This document shows positions 19,638 through 28,885 of a stretch of DNA of 64,000 nt, in pieces. The stretch comes from Trichomonas vaginalis G3 (Eukaryota; Parabasalia; Trichomonadida; Trichomonadidae). Location of the stretch: the NCBI RefSeq assembly GCF_026262505.1, contig NC_067205.1, forward strand, positions 27,482,556 to 27,546,555, given 5' to 3'. The position numbers and the translations under genes are program-made. Every line of letters starts with the position of its first letter. The first letter of the stretch is position 1. The notes beneath the pieces are model-generated. The model saw only the letters and a list, made by a program, of their open reading frames with translations. It did not search any database and was not told the DNA's origin.

Positions 19638-19650
19638 GGATACTAACTAA

Positions 19651-20392
19651 AATGTTGTTTTAAGTTTTAAAATTTGTAATTCAAAATTTTTTTGGAAAGA
19701 TTTACGATTTTTTAATACTGCGAATGAGTTTTATTTTACATACTCTATTGATAAATCATATTTTTGTCGAGATATAACTTTTTTTAAAAAAATTATATGC
19801 AAAGAGTGTTATAGAATTCTAGAAGGTATAGTGCATAATTTGAAGTATACTATCAAATAAAGAAATTTTACAGTTTTTTAGTTATGCTATTTTTTCTATT
19901 TATTTTGTTCTAAAATTCTAAATATTTTTTTTTCATAACATAAAATATGATGTCTAGTCTCATTTACATAACAGCATGCCTTAGAATAGGTTTTTTATTC
20001 TTTTTGTCACTTTAAATTAAGAATAAAAAGATAATTTAAATTGAATATTTGCGATTATTCTCACTAATGCTGCTTCCTCTTTTATTAGGTAGACAACAAA
20101 AAGTTAGCCTTGGACTCCCATATCAGATTTTTGATTGGTTGCGTATATAATGAGCTGGGATTGATAGACGAAAACCCAGTGAGAAAATTTTTGACGCCGA
20201 AAATTTTTGTCCATGCCAGAGCACGAAATCTGTACGGAAGTTCTCTACGTATTGAAAATATATCGACCATATCTAAAATCTTAGATTCTCCGAAAATAAC
20301 TTGTTGGGCTCTGATTACAGCTTTGGATCTGAGATAAGCTGGCTTATTATGCTCCTCTAGAGAATCAATGGTCTTAAGTTTATTTTCAATAC
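19651..20392. other. Intergenic host sequence
   Basis: About 740 bp, very AT-rich in the first 400 bp. Short open stretches near 20,085-20,337 show no recognisable protein. A few codons before 20,393 (MVLSLFSIHDYG in another frame) may be an earlier part of the TLDc fragment. No RNA gene is seen. Confidence 0.4.
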
Positions 20393-20806
20393 ATGATTAC
20401 GGTGTTTGAAGTAGCCGAACAATCTCGTACATCGTTACTGATCATGAAGGCTGATAATGGCATTAGATTGGGCTGTTTTTTGCCACAAGGATTGAAATAT
20501 AGTTCAAAAGTCTATGGATCTGGAGACATTTTTGTCTTTAACTTTGCACCAGAGCTGAACTGTTTCAAGTGGAGTCGAAAGAACTCCAACTTTATTACTG
20601 CTACAAATACTGAAGTTATGATTGGAGCAGGTAAGGAAGGAGGAGCTGCTATCTATTTCACAAAATTTATGGATAATGGATGGTCCGATTTCTGTGAAAC
20701 ATTCTCTTCTCCTCCTTTAGCTTTAAGAGAAGATTTCCATATCTTAGATTTGGAAATTTGGGATATCTCGTATAAGCAAACGAGTATTGTCAAAAAGAAT
20801 GGTTAA
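20393..20806 (+). pseudogene. TLDc-domain protein fragment
   Basis: A 137-residue frame carrying most of a TLDc domain: a GCFLP start strand, KVYGSGDIFVFNF, KWSRKN.NFI, IGAGKEGGAAIYF, NGWSDFCETFSSPPLA and FHILDLEIWDI. TLDc proteins in eukaryotes act in oxidation resistance and as V-ATPase regulators; some protist members have extra domains. The expected N-terminal part is not in the same frame: the preceding dozen residues (MVLSLFSIHDYG) lie upstream in another frame, so this is either a frame-shifted host gene or a remnant. No good promoter element is seen upstream. Confidence 0.6.
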
Positions 20807-21165
20807 TTCTCAATTAGTTATTAAGTTTTATTGTTTGTAAAAAAATTATATAATTCTAACATTCTGAACAGAAGTGTTTCATGAGCTTTTTCATCCAAAG
20901 TAACTACTTTTTTCATAGAGTTGTTCTTTTTAGCTCATCAATAAAAATATTTATCAAAAATATCAGAAGTATAACAAATTGATCTTTAAATAAGACTTGT
21001 TTGATTGATAAGCATGTAAATACAAACAATTTATTAAGAGTAAAAGAAAATAATAAAGAGTAATATAAACATAATATTATAAGTAACAAAAATATAATAT
21101 GATCTAAATAAATTATTGATAATTAGGATAGGCTATTACGATTGTAAGAAAATATAAATTTTTTT

Positions 21166-21630
21166 TCAATCGTATGTTTTCATAAGCCAATATCCTTTTG
21201 TAGATTTAAGCGAAGGATTGTCTAAAACTTCATTGATAGGTGGTGGAGCTTGTGGATACTTTGTGACTCCTTGAATAATTTGTGTAGTTTCTTTTGGATG
21301 TTTTAATAATTTATGAATTGAATTTAGGTTAGGAATTGGTACTTTTGCTGATACTTTTTTCTCTGTTTTTTTGTAAGGTCTGGATGGATATGAAGCAAAA
21401 TGAAAAGAAGCATCAATTGGAACTTTATACATTGCAGCTGCAGCACGTGAAGATTTCTTTGCAAGTGGTGGGAGACGAACATTTTCGTCAATATCTGTAT
21501 TAATTCTTGATACAGCTTTTAAAACTTCATAACTGCGTGCACTTTCTAAAGTTTCGAATTCTAATGTTGATTGTTTTCTTCTTTCTTCGCGTTTCATGCT
21601 ATCTAGAAGAAGACGGTCAAAGTGTGCCAT
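21166..21630 (-). CDS. Hypothetical host protein, 154 aa
   Basis: An open frame from the ATG at 21630. The N-terminus is a charged helix (LLLDSMKREERRKQSTLEFE). The rest is basic and Pro-rich (VPIPNLNSIHKLLKHPKE, APPPINEVLDNPSLKSTKGY) and ends with YWLMKTYD. No domain is recognised. Long basic, Pro-rich low-complexity proteins like this are common in flagellated protists. The start at 21630 is the only ATG near the N-terminus. Confidence 0.5.
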   Translation of the reverse strand: MAHFDRLLLDSMKREERRKQSTLEFETLESARSYEVLKAVSRINTDIDENVRLPPLAKKSSRAAAAMYKVPIDASFHFASYPSRPYKKTEKKVSAKVPIPNLNSIHKLLKHPKETTQIIQGVTKYPQAPPPINEVLDNPSLKSTKGYWLMKTYD

Positions 21631-21794
21631 GGCTTCAAAAAAACGTATGATAAAAATTTTTATTCTGAAAACTAAAAATAATCTTCACAAAAGAACCTTG
21701 AAAAAAATTATGTTTTAAGATAATATCATAATGAAACAATTACCAATTAGAAAAACATGTTTTATATAAATTGAATCCACTCTCAAATTAATCA

Positions 21795-22060
21795 TTCTCA
21801 AATTGCATCGATACCACGTTCATATGAAGCATTAAGCACCTTTACGCGTTACCTAAAGTCACCCCGGAATAGAAGTCTGCATAATGTAAGCGCCAGTGAT
21901 GTTTTTCCTGTACCATGCTGACCTTGGAAAATTAAATGTGAATAACTCCTGTTTCAAGTGTTTTTGAATGCTTTAACAGATTCTTCTTGTTGAACAACAC
22001 CATTAAGGTACTTTTGAAGATATTTTTCAACCCAGGGGAGAGTATCGTCGATTCCAATTT
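21795..22060 (-). pseudogene. Replication factor C small-subunit fragment
   Basis: Translating the minus strand gives LPWVEKY, a QQEESVKAFKNT segment, then HLIFQGQHGTGKTSLALTL (a Walker A motif), then VLNASYERGIDAI. These are the successive N-terminal motifs of RFC2/4-type clamp-loader subunits. Three in-frame stops interrupt the stretch (after KNT, after GDFR and after GIDAI), and the rest of the AAA domain is missing, so this is a dead fragment of a host gene. A functional RFC gene must lie elsewhere. It abuts the ankyrin fragment. Confidence 0.75.
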
Positions 22061-22110
22061 TATAAATATTTTGTTTTATGATACTGATAATTATACATGT
22101 GTAAATATTT

Positions 22111-22386
22111 CTAATGGTACAGAAAAAACTGATAATCTCTTACCTGGCCTTTTGCAACTGCAAGCGGAGTACATCCATATTTATTCTTTGCTTCTTTGTT
22201 AGCTCCAATAAAGATGAGATATTTAACAACTTCAAGATTGTCATAATTTGATGCATTATTGAGTGGAGTACATCCATATTTATCCTTTGCTTCTTTGTCG
22301 GCTCCAACAGATTTGGTTGTTTTAGTGTATGAAGACACTTTGTTGATAAGATTCATTTGGATTAAATCAAAGATGTAAATTGCCAA
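22111..22386 (-). pseudogene. Ankyrin-repeat fragment
   Basis: Two ankyrin-like repeats: VGADKEAKDKYGCTPLNNAS and IGANKEAKNKYGCTPLAVAK with VVKYLIFIGA between. The flanks lack repeats, so only a piece of a longer ankyrin protein remains. Ankyrin (often with DUF3447) is one of the largest protein families in Trichomonas vaginalis. No start supports a full gene. Confidence 0.6.
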
Positions 22387-22683
22387 TATTTTGATGATTA
22401 ATTGTTTGATATCAAATCCTTCGATCTAGATCTTCAATTTCATATAAGTTAAATATTGCAGAAATTGATACAGCCATAAAAATTAAGTTCTTCAGGCAGT
22501 ATATTATTTTTCCGTTAACATTCAATTTTTGAATTGAATTGTGAATTGTAAAGGAATAAAAAATGGAAATTTGTTGTAATGACGTCAATTGAAATTTTTC
22601 TGAACTTAATGTGATCATGAGTCGAGATTATTTTAAAAAAAATTAATTTGATTTGTAAACTTCAGAATATTCGTTACAAAAAT

Positions 22684-23859
22684 ATGAGTTATCAGCCAGC
22701 TCCACCACAAGAAGATGATTATACAACCACACCAATAAAGTCTCCACGAAAAAAGCATATGAACAGTCGCGTTCCACCGCCAAGAATTTCTCCTGAACTC
22801 GAGTTATTAAAGCAAAAAGCAATTAATGGCGAAGATATCAGCAACTGCGATTCATCGCTGTTCCCAGATCTTATTGTTGCTCTCAAACAGCAGAGAGATT
22901 TTCTGATATCATATGACCTTTACGATGATTCTGAAGAATGTGATAAAGCGTTAAAAGAAGTTATGAAATTAAATGATGCGATTATGAAGCAATCCTCGCA
23001 AAAGAAAGCTGTCGTTGAATACAAAGCAAGACTTTCTAAAGCAAAGAAAGAATTAATTGAATTACAGCACAGAGCAAACAAATTAGAAAAGGAACTTGAA
23101 AAGGATTTAGAAGAGCAAGATAAACAACTAGAAGAAAAGCAAAAGAAAGAAATAGAAGAATACGAAGAAAAATGGAATTCGGAAGGACAATTAAGGCGTT
23201 ACAATCGTGCATCTGGTACCCTTAGGAATATGAAAACGCAAGCAATTCATTTACTTAACTCTCATCGCTACGAAGAAATGAGAATCGTTGAACAGCAAGC
23301 AAATAGCCTTGCTGAAAGCGAAGCAATCAGATCTCATCAGAATATGGAAGCTGACTACTCAAATGGTTACTTATTGCTTGAAAAAAAGCATGAAGCTGAA
23401 AGAGCCCAATTAAAGGAAGCCCAAGAAAGGAGAAGGAAGGTTTTTGAGAGCGCTAAAGAAATTGATGAAGATGTCCTCAAAGCAAGAATTAAAAAACTCG
23501 AAACTGCTTTGGAAGACGCATCGAATTCAAACAGAACTTACTACATGAATGTTAAGACCGCTCGTGCAAATGGAACAATACTGGCTGTTCAACCTGCAGG
23601 AATGGGAAAAAAGAGAGTTGATGTGACCAAATTTAACACATTAAAGCTTCCGGCGCTAAACCATATGCCGGAAATGTTGAGGAGGACAAGATCACCTACT
23701 ACACCACGCTCTGCAAGGAATCCACCACGTGGAATGTCTTATGATAAATTTAATTTCTCAGAACTGAACTCTCCATCCCCTAATGGTCGTCCATCTCCTA
23801 TGTCTCCAAGATACCAGAGATCTAACCAGCATAGATCTAATTCTGTTCATTATTATTGA
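22684..23859 (+). CDS. Coiled-coil protein, ~391 aa
   Basis: Start at 22684 (MSYQPAPPQ). The open frame has an earlier ATG at 22648, but the downstream one fits better with an initiator-like TTCAGAATA about 20 bp upstream. The protein has a Pro-rich N-terminus, helices with heptad character (for example KELIELQHRANKLEKELEKD and LLEKKHEAERAQLKEAQERR) and a Ser/Pro/Arg-rich tail (SPTTPRSARNPPRG, SPSPNGRPSPM). No catalytic domain is seen. The pattern resembles cytoskeleton-associated coiled-coil proteins common in this organism, possibly of the mastigont system. That is inference. Confidence 0.65.
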   Translation: MSYQPAPPQEDDYTTTPIKSPRKKHMNSRVPPPRISPELELLKQKAINGEDISNCDSSLFPDLIVALKQQRDFLISYDLYDDSEECDKALKEVMKLNDAIMKQSSQKKAVVEYKARLSKAKKELIELQHRANKLEKELEKDLEEQDKQLEEKQKKEIEEYEEKWNSEGQLRRYNRASGTLRNMKTQAIHLLNSHRYEEMRIVEQQANSLAESEAIRSHQNMEADYSNGYLLLEKKHEAERAQLKEAQERRRKVFESAKEIDEDVLKARIKKLETALEDASNSNRTYYMNVKTARANGTILAVQPAGMGKKRVDVTKFNTLKLPALNHMPEMLRRTRSPTTPRSARNPPRGMSYDKFNFSELNSPSPNGRPSPMSPRYQRSNQHRSNSVHYY

Positions 23860-23943
23860 ATAATAAAAACCTGTTATTTATTTTTTATTAAAGATTCATA
23901 CTTTTTACTAATATATAAAACACAAAAAATACAAATTGTATAA

Positions 23944-24593
23944 TTAATTTCCGCAGCATTTTGATTTTGTTTTTGATTCTCGTAATTCTAATTGTTTTTT
24001 ATTTACAATATGATCATTGATATTTGCTTTCATTATTTCTGTAACTTTGCGAATTACATTGTCAAATAACTCTTCAATCGAAGTACCATCAAGCGCAGAG
24101 GTATAAATAAACTCACAATTATACTTCTGGGCTTTTTCGTGGATTTCTTCATATGTTACTGCAGCAGATTCTTTTAAATATTTAAAACATATGTTTTATT
24201 TGCTGCAATAAATAATAATTTGCTGTCGGATTGCTTATAATACTCATTAATCCAATAATCAATATTATTGAATGTTTTTATGTTAGTTATATCAAAAACA
24301 ACAATAGCTGCTGATGTATTTCTATAATAAACTTTACAAATTGAACGAAATGCCTCTTGTCCAGCGGTATCGTAAAAATTAATAGATAAATTTAAGTTAT
24401 CTTCGACTATTGATTGCGTATAAACTGATGCTCCTATGGTTGGAGGACTGAATTTCGAAAAATCTGAGTTTATATGTCTATTAATAATTGAAGTTTTTCC
24501 TGTTTGTGTATCACCTATTAGAACAACACGAGTACAGCATTCCGTCAAGGGAATTGTTGACGTCATGTTGCTACGCAAATTGGGTGTAAGCAT
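23944..24593 (-). pseudogene. Rab-like small GTPase with a frame change
   Basis: The N-terminal frame (24593 down to about 24180) carries P-loop GDTQTGKTS (GxxxxGKT/S), switch I SKFSPPTIGA, WDTAGQ-like FYDTAGQEAFRSI, and YYRNTSAAIVVFDITN. After LLFIAANKT the frame ends. In another frame the sequence goes on with LKESAAVTYEEIHEKAQKYN, CEFIYTSALDGTSIEELF (the SAL motif), and a tail ending KCCGN, a prenylation-type double cysteine, with the stop at 23944. The NKxD motif falls at the change. So this is either a pseudogene or a one-base assembly error in a real Rab gene. Confidence 0.7.
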
Positions 24594-25018
24594 TTTGATC
24601 CATAAAATGTATCAAAATAATCTCAAAAATCTGTTTTTTATATATATTTCAAAATATTAAATGAATTCATTGAAAAAATTGAGAGAAAGGTATCTTCCGG
24701 TTAAGAAAATTTTAGTGAAAAAAACCAAAATCAAAAACCAAAAATCCTCTAGAATGCATATAATGGAACAATCCTACATATGCTATCAAATCAACCATGT
24801 GATTCATTAGATTTGTTATTAAAATGATATTCAATATTTTTAAAATATTTTTTTTTAAGTAACAATACAATAAAAAACAAATATATATCTTAATAGCTGA
24901 GATCTTGGTACTCACAATTTTTCCTTTTTTTGATTGTTGAAGCTGAGAATGATTCAGATTTTTTTTTTGAAAATGATCTGAAAAATGCCACTTGTTGTCA
25001 AAAGCACATTGTTTATAT
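24594..25018. other. Intergenic, AT-rich
   Basis: About 425 bp between the Rab-like gene start and the end of the next coiled-coil gene. It contains long A/T runs and no conserved signal. Confidence 0.3.
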
Positions 25019-26902
25019 TTATTTTTGACGACCTCTTCTTTCTAATTTTGCAGCAATAGCATCATAATCCAAACCAAGATCTCTTGCCATTTGACGTAAT
25101 TCTTCCTCAGATTTACCTCTAAACTCGTTTTTATTTCCTTGATTCAACATATCAGAGAACTGGAATGAAGTCTGCATTCTTTCTCTGTCACCTTGTTCTC
25201 TCAGTTTCTGTTTCTCTTTTGCCAATTTAGAAGCTCTTATTTCTCTCTTCCTGTTTATTTCTTCCAGTTCTCTCAGTTGCGACAATCTTCTTTTTTCTTG
25301 CCTTTCTGCAGCCAATTTTACATCTTCCGCTTTGAGTTTTTCTATTGCGGAATTAATCGAAATTGTTTTATTCTTTTCTTCAGCAACCTGTTGCAAAGTA
25401 ATGACAGCTTTTGATTCAGCCATTTCCAAGTTCTTTTCTTTGATCTTTTGCTTTTCATAAGCTTTTCTTTCTCTTTCTTTTTTGTGTTCTTCTGATTTCT
25501 TTTCATTTATTTCTTTTTGCTGCTGGAGATACTGTATTTTCTCTTCTCTCCGCTGATTGAACAATTCCTCCTTCTTCTGCATGTTCTGGATTGTTGCTTG
25601 ACGCTTCTTTTCGGTGATTTCTTCCATGTTCTTTTTAATAATTTCGATTCTTCGCTTTTTCTCCTGTTCTTCAGCTGCATTCTTCTCAGCAAGTTCCCTT
25701 TGCTTCATATCCTGTGTATATACTAAGAATTCCGCAGTTTCAGCTGCTTTTTGCTCTTCTTCTTGTAATTTCTTTTTAAGGTTTTCCACTTTTTGTGTAT
25801 GAATTTTTTCAGCGTTTGCGAGCTTTCTTTCTATGTCTAGATTAGTTTCTATTGCTCTTTGGCGACGATTCTCTTCATCTTCTGCACGCTTGTCTGCTAA
25901 ATATTGCGCTTTTCGCTCTTGATTTTGGAAATAATTATTTACAAATTCATTTTTTTCTTTTTGACGAGTTTCGGCTCGTTGTTGTAATAATTTGTTTCTC
26001 TCTGCTTCGTATCTGTGTTTTTCTTCAAGCTCTTTCCTTCTTTCTTCTTCTTTTTGAAGGAATTTTTGATAATCTAATTCTTTTTGCTTCTGATCTTTAA
26101 GATCAGCAATTGCTTGTAGTAGTTTTTCTTCTGCTGCATCTTTTGCGATCTTTTGAGCACCTTTTGCCGCTGCAATTGAAAGAGTTGTTAAAGCTTCTCG
26201 AGCTTTCATAGAATCAACCTCAATTTGGGATTCTTGGTAGTCTCGTAAACGTATTATTGAATCTCGTTCATCTTTTACTGCTTGAATCGCTGACTCTGCC
26301 CTTCGATTTAATCTTTGAGTGGCAACACTTAATAAAGTATCATCATGAGAATATGGAAGTAATTCTTCGTTAGTAGGATAGCATAATTCGCTCATTTGAA
26401 TACCTAATATATCCATAGCTTGAAGAGATAATTCTTCATTAATTGTTCTTGGTGAATTAGGATCAAACTCGTTAATAGATATGATTTGTTTGGATCGTGA
26501 TCTAACTGTTGAAGGCTTCATTTGTAGAGAAGGTAGATTTGGTAAAAAGTCATCGTTATTATCTTGAGTATCGTCATCAAATAAAGGTATATCATCGGGA
26601 TTTTTCTTTTTGGGAGTTCTGTGCACAGGTTGTGAATAAGAAAGTTGATTATTTTTGACTTGTTTTGCTGGAACTGTTAATTCTGTAAGAAATGATTTTT
26701 TCTGCATGCTTGATAGGTTCATTGAGTTCATTTGCTTAAGTTCTTGTTTTCTGGTAGAAGAATTTGGATTATTGCCAAAATTTGACTTTTTCATTTGTAA
26801 TTTTGGAATACAAAACATACTATTATTGCGAGATTGTTTGTTTGATAGCGTGGCATGATCTGGTTCTCCTTTGCCCATCGTGCCACGTAAATTCGTGCTC
26901 AT
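25019..26902 (-). CDS. Long coiled-coil protein, 627 aa
   Basis: An open frame from ATG 26902. Residues 1-150 are polar and low-complexity with Asn/Ser. Residues about 200-590 are an almost unbroken charged coiled coil (KEEERRKELEEKHRYEAERN, EEQEKKRRIEIIKKNMEEIT). The C-terminus has a short ordered tail (FRGKSEEELRQMARDLGLDYDAIAAKLERRG), like a small helical motif. No motor or enzyme domain is seen. Opposite-strand open frames inside it are translations of the same biased codons. Likely a structural protein of the cytoskeleton or flagellar apparatus (inference). Confidence 0.7.
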   Translation of the reverse strand: MSTNLRGTMGKGEPDHATLSNKQSRNNSMFCIPKLQMKKSNFGNNPNSSTRKQELKQMNSMNLSSMQKKSFLTELTVPAKQVKNNQLSYSQPVHRTPKKKNPDDIPLFDDDTQDNNDDFLPNLPSLQMKPSTVRSRSKQIISINEFDPNSPRTINEELSLQAMDILGIQMSELCYPTNEELLPYSHDDTLLSVATQRLNRRAESAIQAVKDERDSIIRLRDYQESQIEVDSMKAREALTTLSIAAAKGAQKIAKDAAEEKLLQAIADLKDQKQKELDYQKFLQKEEERRKELEEKHRYEAERNKLLQQRAETRQKEKNEFVNNYFQNQERKAQYLADKRAEDEENRRQRAIETNLDIERKLANAEKIHTQKVENLKKKLQEEEQKAAETAEFLVYTQDMKQRELAEKNAAEEQEKKRRIEIIKKNMEEITEKKRQATIQNMQKKEELFNQRREEKIQYLQQQKEINEKKSEEHKKERERKAYEKQKIKEKNLEMAESKAVITLQQVAEEKNKTISINSAIEKLKAEDVKLAAERQEKRRLSQLRELEEINRKREIRASKLAKEKQKLREQGDRERMQTSFQFSDMLNQGNKNEFRGKSEEELRQMARDLGLDYDAIAAKLERRGRQK

Positions 26903-27596
26903 TTTTTGCTCTTTGAATTTTTAACATAAATTTTTGTCCGTTTTTATAATTTACATTGAATATTTGCTTGAAAAGGATATCAAAATATTGATGGTGCTGA
27001 TATGACATTTGAACTTTCTTAATAAACAATAATGAGATCTTGCAACATTGAAGAATTTGCATTCGATAATGATATGGGATTATTGTTTCTTATAGTACAT
27101 GAATGAGATTTAGTGAACAAATACTTTCTCATACCAATATTCTCGTTTTTATTCTATGTCAAGAAGTTATAAGTGAATTGCTCAAGAAGATAATTATAAT
27201 GAAATTGACGCTGTTGAAGCATCGGAAAATGTTAATATTCTAATACTGCAAAGTTTCGCATCATATATGATCTTTATTGAATATAAAAAAAGAAATGAAC
27301 CAATTCTTGGTAAAATTTTGAGAGATGATTTTCTCTATAGATGGTGTTTGATCAATAGAAAATTTCAGTATCAAATATGCCATTCTATATAGGCAAACAT
27401 CTAATATTAAGATACAAAAAAAAGGCATTTAATATTAGATGCAATCTTTCTCAATCTGAAATATAGAATTGATTATGGAGTGTTATACTTGAAGGTAGGA
27501 TTTATTGTCTCATAGAGATCATTGTCTCAGCCGTATCAAGTTATTTTGGTAAATTGCATGAGAAAAAATTTTAAAGAAAAATATTGGCATTTTATT
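26903..27596. other. Intergenic, AT-rich
   Basis: About 690 bp. A possible decayed coding stretch on the plus strand near 27,180-27,370 (an uninterrupted hydrophobic and charged frame with no ATG and no known motif) is the only notable content. Confidence 0.3.
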
Positions 27597-28439
27597 TTAA
27601 ATTAGAAAAATTATTATGAATGGGGAAATATTTTGAACAGGAAAATAAATTCCTGATTTATTTGTGGAACATTTTTTTGCTGAATAAATATATATGATAT
27701 CTGATGGTTTTAATATTGATAAATAAAAAGAATCGGGGTTAATGCTTGGTTTGTTTTGGTTATAGAATCTATTAACGACAACTTTTTCAAGGCCATTTGA
27801 TACACCGAAAACAGCGCTTGAAATATAAGTAATAGATTCTGGTAAGACCACATATTTCAGATAAACAAGATTAAAAAAACAAGCATGGCGTAAAGTTTCA
27901 ACTCCGTATGGGATAATAAAGAATGACTCGTTTTTTGATGCCGGATAATGAATCAAAGTTTTCATATCTTTGGTATAAATTATGCCATCGACGGAACAAT
28001 AAAGTCTATTTGCAGGATCAACATCAATATGTGATAATTTATAGCTTCCATCAAATGGATTTGCAGAAGTTAGATAATTAACATTAGCAGGGATTTTTAA
28101 ATATTCAACCTTGGTGTATGATAAAATCTCATCTCCTATGCGTAATAATGACGGTGGAAAGGTTACATTCTTTAAATTGGTGAATTTTTGAAAACAGTAA
28201 TTCGGAAGAATAGTAAAACCATCTGAAATGGTTATTTCAACATAATTATCATATATTATATCATCTGGAAATGAAACTGTTGCGTTATTATTATACGGTA
28301 AAACATAACTTTCACCCAATAAAGGGAAAAATGACAAAAATTCAATGAATAACCTTAAAAATTGAAAGTTATTTTGTTCACTCAAAAAATTCGATACTAC
28401 TAGAAATTTCGAATGTAATTTGTGGAAGTTTAAGATCAA
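27597..28439 (-). pseudogene. BspA-like leucine-rich repeat protein fragment
   Basis: A frame with TpLRR/BspA-type repeats: ITISDGFTILPNYCFQKFTN, LKNVTFPPSLLRIGDEILSY, LKIPANVNYLT, then FIIPYGVETLRHACFFNLVY and LKYVVLPESITYISSAVFGV. BspA-like proteins are a large surface family in Trichomonas vaginalis involved in adherence. The frame opens without an ATG (it begins at TTG), has no signal peptide, and ends in an unrelated hydrophobic tail (PFIIIFLI). It is therefore most likely a truncated copy or a gene missing its 5' part. Confidence 0.65.
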
Positions 28440-28708
28440 AGATGTCCTCGATCAGATGACAAATTTTTACGGTTAAGTTTCGCCTATATTGGTTCGATTT
28501 ATGATTCAAATTGAGAAGTGATATAAAAAAATCATAAAATCATTTATCAAGGGTGGGAAAAAAGTTTTTGGGGGCTTTGAATGGAAATTTCACCTCATCA
28601 GAATGATATACTGAATTGCAAGCTTTCAGATTCGATCCAATATGCTATTTGATCTTGAATTTTATCGACGTGAATAATTGATGACTTTCTTGATTTATAT
28701 TTTGATTC

Positions 28709-28885
28709 AAACATCTTTAGTGATTAAAAACAATAATAAGAAAATAAAGTTTTTATTTAGAATTTGTGGGATTATTCCTTGGTGACACAAATGAATTTAA
28801 AAACATCTTTAGTGATTAAAAACAATGATAAAAAAATAAAGTTTTTTATTTAGAAGCAGGAGGATTATTCCTTGGTGACACAAAT
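28709..28885. repeat. Tandem duplication of a gene 3' end
   Basis: About 85 bp (28709-28793) repeats at 28802-28885 (period 93 bp), sharing the end codons, stop and trailer region of the gene that ends at 28846 (GGATTATTCCTTGGTGACAC). The outer copy is a duplicated tail with no gene attached. Confidence 0.75.

Larger units (their letters stand above)
1..19650. mobile_element. Polinton/Maverick element, copy 1 (right part; left end outside window)
   Basis: Seen: about 19.6 kb of closely packed genes on both strands, including a packaging ATPase, retroviral-type integrase, protein-primed family B polymerase, double jelly-roll-type major capsid gene and small structural genes. This set defines Polinton/Maverick elements, which are very abundant in Trichomonas vaginalis. 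The right boundary is placed just after a palindromic tip at 19,593-19,637, beyond which gene density drops and host-type sequence begins. The left terminus is not in the window, so terminal repeats and target duplication cannot be compared. The copy is broken in several genes (roughly eight breaks in all), so it looks older than copy 2, though long stretches of fiber sequence remain nearly identical between the two. Confidence 0.93.

Noticed and set aside
20085-20337. Short frames upstream of the TLDc fragment as genes
   Set aside because: Overlapping frames on both strands with no recognised domain.
25193-26100. Plus-strand open frames opposite the 627-aa coiled-coil gene
   Set aside because: They are hydrophobic mirror frames of Lys/Glu-rich codons, with no motif, and overlap a long gene with clear coiled-coil character.
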